Below are positions 61,782-64,000 of a stretch of DNA of 64,000 nucleotides, piece after piece. Location: contig NZ_OY781939.1 of NCBI RefSeq assembly GCF_963677315.1, positions 2,356,001 to 2,420,000 of the forward strand, given 5' to 3'. The DNA is from an uncultured Sphaerochaeta sp. (GTDB lineage Bacteria > Spirochaetota > Spirochaetia > Sphaerochaetales > Sphaerochaetaceae). Numbering within the stretch: position 1 is the first letter of the stretch; the number at the start of each line of letters is the position of its first letter. A program made the position numbers and the translations under genes. The notes beneath the pieces are model-generated. The model was not told where the DNA came from. It searched no databases and was given only the letters and a program-made list of their open reading frames with translations.

Positions 61782-62525
61782 TCACTGTGGTCTGAATGAA
61801 ATTGTGGCACCGATACTCAGTGCTCTTCCTTTATGGTCGAAGAGATCAAGCGCCCGTATATCGAGCCCAAAGTAGGTGTCGGTAAGGAATTCAAGGGGGA
61901 GTAGTCTCAGTGCAACGTTGACTAATCCTCTATCTCCAGCATCCCCTGCAGACGGGGTGGTGCTGTAACTGACATTGCCGAAGTCCAGAAGGAAATCCAC
62001 TTTATCCTTGAATACCTCAGGAAAGAATGGTGTTTGGAAACCAAGGGCAAAGTCAATATTGCTGTCCATGGATTTCTTGAAGGTGTAGCCAAGGCGAAGT
62101 GTTGTCTTTGAGGGGAAATCCATGATTGAGCTCTCGAATGTAGAGACTGCGTATAGCTGGGCAGAAAAATCATTCGTTTCTGACACCCCGCTCACTTGGG
62201 CAAGAATTCCTGCAGCAAAACTTGTGGACTCTCTATTTGCAAATCTCCATTTTCCGTTGAGCAGGAGATCGATGTCATTCCCGATATCAACAGCAAAACT
62301 GGTTTCAACAGCGTCTGAAAATGACAAGAGAATTGAGGGTATGTGGATAACCCTGTCACTTGTGATGGTTGCTGAATACGCAGTGCTGACTGAGCTGTTT
62401 GCCTTACTGGGAGCAACATCAGCACTTGGTACTACAATATAGCCCGAACTTCCGCCCAAGGTTGTACTGCCAAATATCGGCACAAGACACATCATAAGCA
62501 GGGAGAGAAGCAGTGTTCTTTTCAT
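61782..62525 (-). CDS. Small outer-membrane beta-barrel protein
   Basis: 247 residues. Signal peptide LLLSLLMMCLVPIFGS, then GSSGYIVVPSADVAPSKANSSVSTAY, a start common to YjbH- or DUF3187-like barrel proteins, and strand pairs such as ETSFAVDIGNDIDLLLNGKWRF and TTLRLGYTFKKSM. It ends IGATISFRPQ. I cannot name a family with certainty. AGGAGG precedes the ATG; the diguanylate cyclase gene ends 42 bases upstream on the same strand. Confidence 0.7.
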   Translation of the reverse strand: MKRTLLLSLLMMCLVPIFGSTTLGGSSGYIVVPSADVAPSKANSSVSTAYSATITSDRVIHIPSILLSFSDAVETSFAVDIGNDIDLLLNGKWRFANRESTSFAAGILAQVSGVSETNDFSAQLYAVSTFESSIMDFPSKTTLRLGYTFKKSMDSNIDFALGFQTPFFPEVFKDKVDFLLDFGNVSYSTTPSAGDAGDRGLVNVALRLLPLEFLTDTYFGLDIRALDLFDHKGRALSIGATISFRPQ

Positions 62526-62567
62526 AGAAGCCTCCTAGGCACAGGGTGCCCCTAGTTTGATACTAGG

Positions 62568-64000
62568 TCAAGTAGCTGAAGAGGATTGTTTCATGGAATG
62601 CTTGCATGCATACATGGCTTCATCAGCACGACCGACACACTGATGGAATCGGTCTTTTCTCTTGGGAATGTATCGGTCAAAACCTACTGCCACATGGTAG
62701 TGGAGTTTGTTGCCAAAGGAGAAGTGTGAGAGTAGCCGTTCTGCCATCTTTTGCAGTTCCTCTTCTGAAACATCGCTGATCAGTGCGATGAACTCGTCAC
62801 CACCATAGCGGAAAACCTTTGCACGGGAAGGAAGAATCTTTTGTACTCGATGTGCAAAGTCCCTCAAGATCATGTCTCCTTGGGTATGTCCTTGGGTGTC
62901 ATTGATCTTCTTCAGGTCATTGATATCCATCATAAGAATCCCCAGTACATGTTTGTCCTTCGATGCCTGGATCCGGGAGACCTCCCTGTCATAAGCTGCC
63001 CGGTTCCCTACCTCGGTCAGTGCATCACTGTAGGCAAGGCTGAGCAGGAGTTGTTCTTTGCAAATTGATTTTGTCTTGATCCTCATCAAGGTGGCACTGC
63101 GCCAGAAAAGCACTACTGCTGAGGCCGCCATACCAAAATGGAGGATAACGGCACTATCGAGGGAGATGCCAAGCATGAGTAGGACTACCTCAGCAATGAT
63201 AGACGAAAGCAAAAACCCCATTGCAATCAGGAAGGACTTCAGGTCCTGGTTTCCTCTAAAATACTCGATTATCAAAAGCGTAAAGAGAGAGAGCAGGAAG
63301 AGTGCTAGGAACAACCCACAGGGGAGCAGCAGATCAGTGTACTGCATAATGCCGAAGAGTTGGAGTGCCCCTCCCAGGATGTAGAGGGAAGCAAAGAAAT
63401 GTGAGATATACAAGAATGGCGAAGCCCACTTGCCTACCGGGTAGGAGTGGATGATGTAATTGACCAGAAAGAGAGGAAGCAGAAAGAGTGCAGCAAAACT
63501 GAGATTCATCGGGAGAGCGGGGTTCCTGAAGAGTATGAATTTGCTGGGGGTCTGGCTGAATACCCATCCACCGAGAGCAAGCAGTACCAAGCCAAAGTAG
63601 AAAAAACTCTTTCTCTCTTCATCTGTCTGGATGGAGAGGGAAAAGAGAACCACCAACAGGCCGATCAAGAGAAGTGAGAACCCATAGAAGAGGGAAGGCC
63701 ACTCTCCTAGTTCGTGAAACAATAAATCGGTCTTGCTCCCAATGTAGACTGGCTTGAAATGACCAGCAAAAGAGTTGTTGGATGTGTAGCCGAATGTAAT
63801 GCTCAAATCGCCTCCAAGGTATGAATCCTTGAGGCGGATGAAATGGGTGTAGGTTCCTCCAAAAACAGGGATTGCCCATCCTTTGTCAGGCCCCTCAAAA
63901 CGATAGATTGTTTCATCGTTCACCTGTACCAAGACACTTGTCATACTGGAGTTGAATGCAATGGTTCTTTGTTCAGCCGGCAGTTGTGAGGGAATGGTGT
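62568..64000 (-). CDS. Membrane-bound diguanylate cyclase (5' end outside window)
   Basis: The frame is open to the window edge, so the start is missing. From the visible N-terminus: an extracytoplasmic beta-rich region (TYTHFIRLKDSYLGGDLSITFGYTS), seven transmembrane helices of the 7TMR-DISM type, a short coiled linker (MRIKTKSICKEQLLLSLAYSD) and a GGDEF domain. Catalytic residues are intact: DALTEVGNRAAYD, MMDINDLKKIND and FRYGGDEFIALI. The inhibitory I-site RxxD five residues before GGDEF is absent (RAKV). It makes cyclic-di-GMP in response to an outside signal, perhaps a carbohydrate. Confidence 0.9.
   Translation of the reverse strand, partial: TIPSQLPAEQRTIAFNSSMTSVLVQVNDETIYRFEGPDKGWAIPVFGGTYTHFIRLKDSYLGGDLSITFGYTSNNSFAGHFKPVYIGSKTDLLFHELGEWPSLFYGFSLLLIGLLVVLFSLSIQTDEERKSFFYFGLVLLALGGWVFSQTPSKFILFRNPALPMNLSFAALFLLPLFLVNYIIHSYPVGKWASPFLYISHFFASLYILGGALQLFGIMQYTDLLLPCGLFLALFLLSLFTLLIIEYFRGNQDLKSFLIAMGFLLSSIIAEVVLLMLGISLDSAVILHFGMAASAVVLFWRSATLMRIKTKSICKEQLLLSLAYSDALTEVGNRAAYDREVSRIQASKDKHVLGILMMDINDLKKINDTQGHTQGDMILRDFAHRVQKILPSRAKVFRYGGDEFIALISDVSEEELQKMAERLLSHFSFGNKLHYHVAVGFDRYIPKRKDRFHQCVGRADEAMYACKHSMKQSSSAT

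Noticed and set aside
1..64000. Mobile elements, prophage or integrated island
   Set aside because: No transposase, integrase, phage structural gene, tRNA with attachment repeat or terminal inverted repeat is seen; gene style is uniform across the window.

Overview
The window is a dense, gene-rich chromosome segment from a Gram-negative (diderm) bacterium, most likely a spirochaete of the Sphaerochaeta/Treponema side. The evidence is a long spirochaete-type coiled-coil protein with one N-terminal membrane anchor, a NifS/NifU pair, UxaE, outer-membrane beta-barrels, Lnt and LolA-like proteins, and strong SD-led genes with some GTG/TTG starts. The organism assignment is inference. I see no rRNA, tRNA, insertion sequence, prophage or CRISPR array.

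Layout. 1-12.2 kb is housekeeping: the tail of a YmdB-like phosphoesterase, tlyA, a GerMN protein, ptsI-der-HAD, the coiled-coil protein with an acidic 18-bp tandem repeat, grpE-dnaK-dnaJ and rlmB. 12.3-15.8 kb holds two tandem paralogous Wzi-like outer-membrane barrels, followed by a 300-base gap that looks like a small structured RNA with its own promoter and terminator. 16-19.2 kb (minus) is tatD-dus-purD, where PurD lacks several catalytic residues. 19.3-26.5 kb carries ricT, rpsT, an HU-like gene, lnt, cinA, rho (with a long N/Q-rich disordered extension) and rpmE. 26.7-30.8 kb is one likely operon: a degenerate galactokinase homologue, surE, a small Cys-cluster protein, nifS and nifU. 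30.9-38.8 kb holds uxaE, a TGS/uridine-kinase-like protein, a degenerate aldehyde:ferredoxin oxidoreductase homologue, a phosphoesterase, an alpha/beta hydrolase and a BrkB-like membrane protein. 39-41 kb is a Crp/Fnr regulator with a lipoprotein, divergent from a ferredoxin-like protein.

The most interesting part is a pair of analogous envelope-transport modules. Module A (47.6 to 41.1 kb, minus) is GntR regulator, slipin, ABC ATPase, two FtsX/MacB permeases, a LolA-like protein and an outer-membrane barrel, behind a promoter embedded in a palindromic operator. Module B (60.2 to 54.8 kb, minus) is an RND/MMPL exporter, a LolA-like protein, an outer-membrane barrel and a membrane-bound LuxR-type regulator. 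Both join an energised inner-membrane pump to a periplasmic LolA-fold carrier and a dedicated barrel, which suggests two alternative routes for moving lipid or lipoprotein-like cargo across the envelope.

Between the modules lie pirin, ferritin, trkH-trkA, a gamma-carbonic-anhydrase-like protein, and a znuA-znuC-znuB-zur operon behind a clear palindromic Zur-type box. The window ends with pyruvate kinase, a small outer-membrane protein and the 3' part of a membrane-bound diguanylate cyclase.
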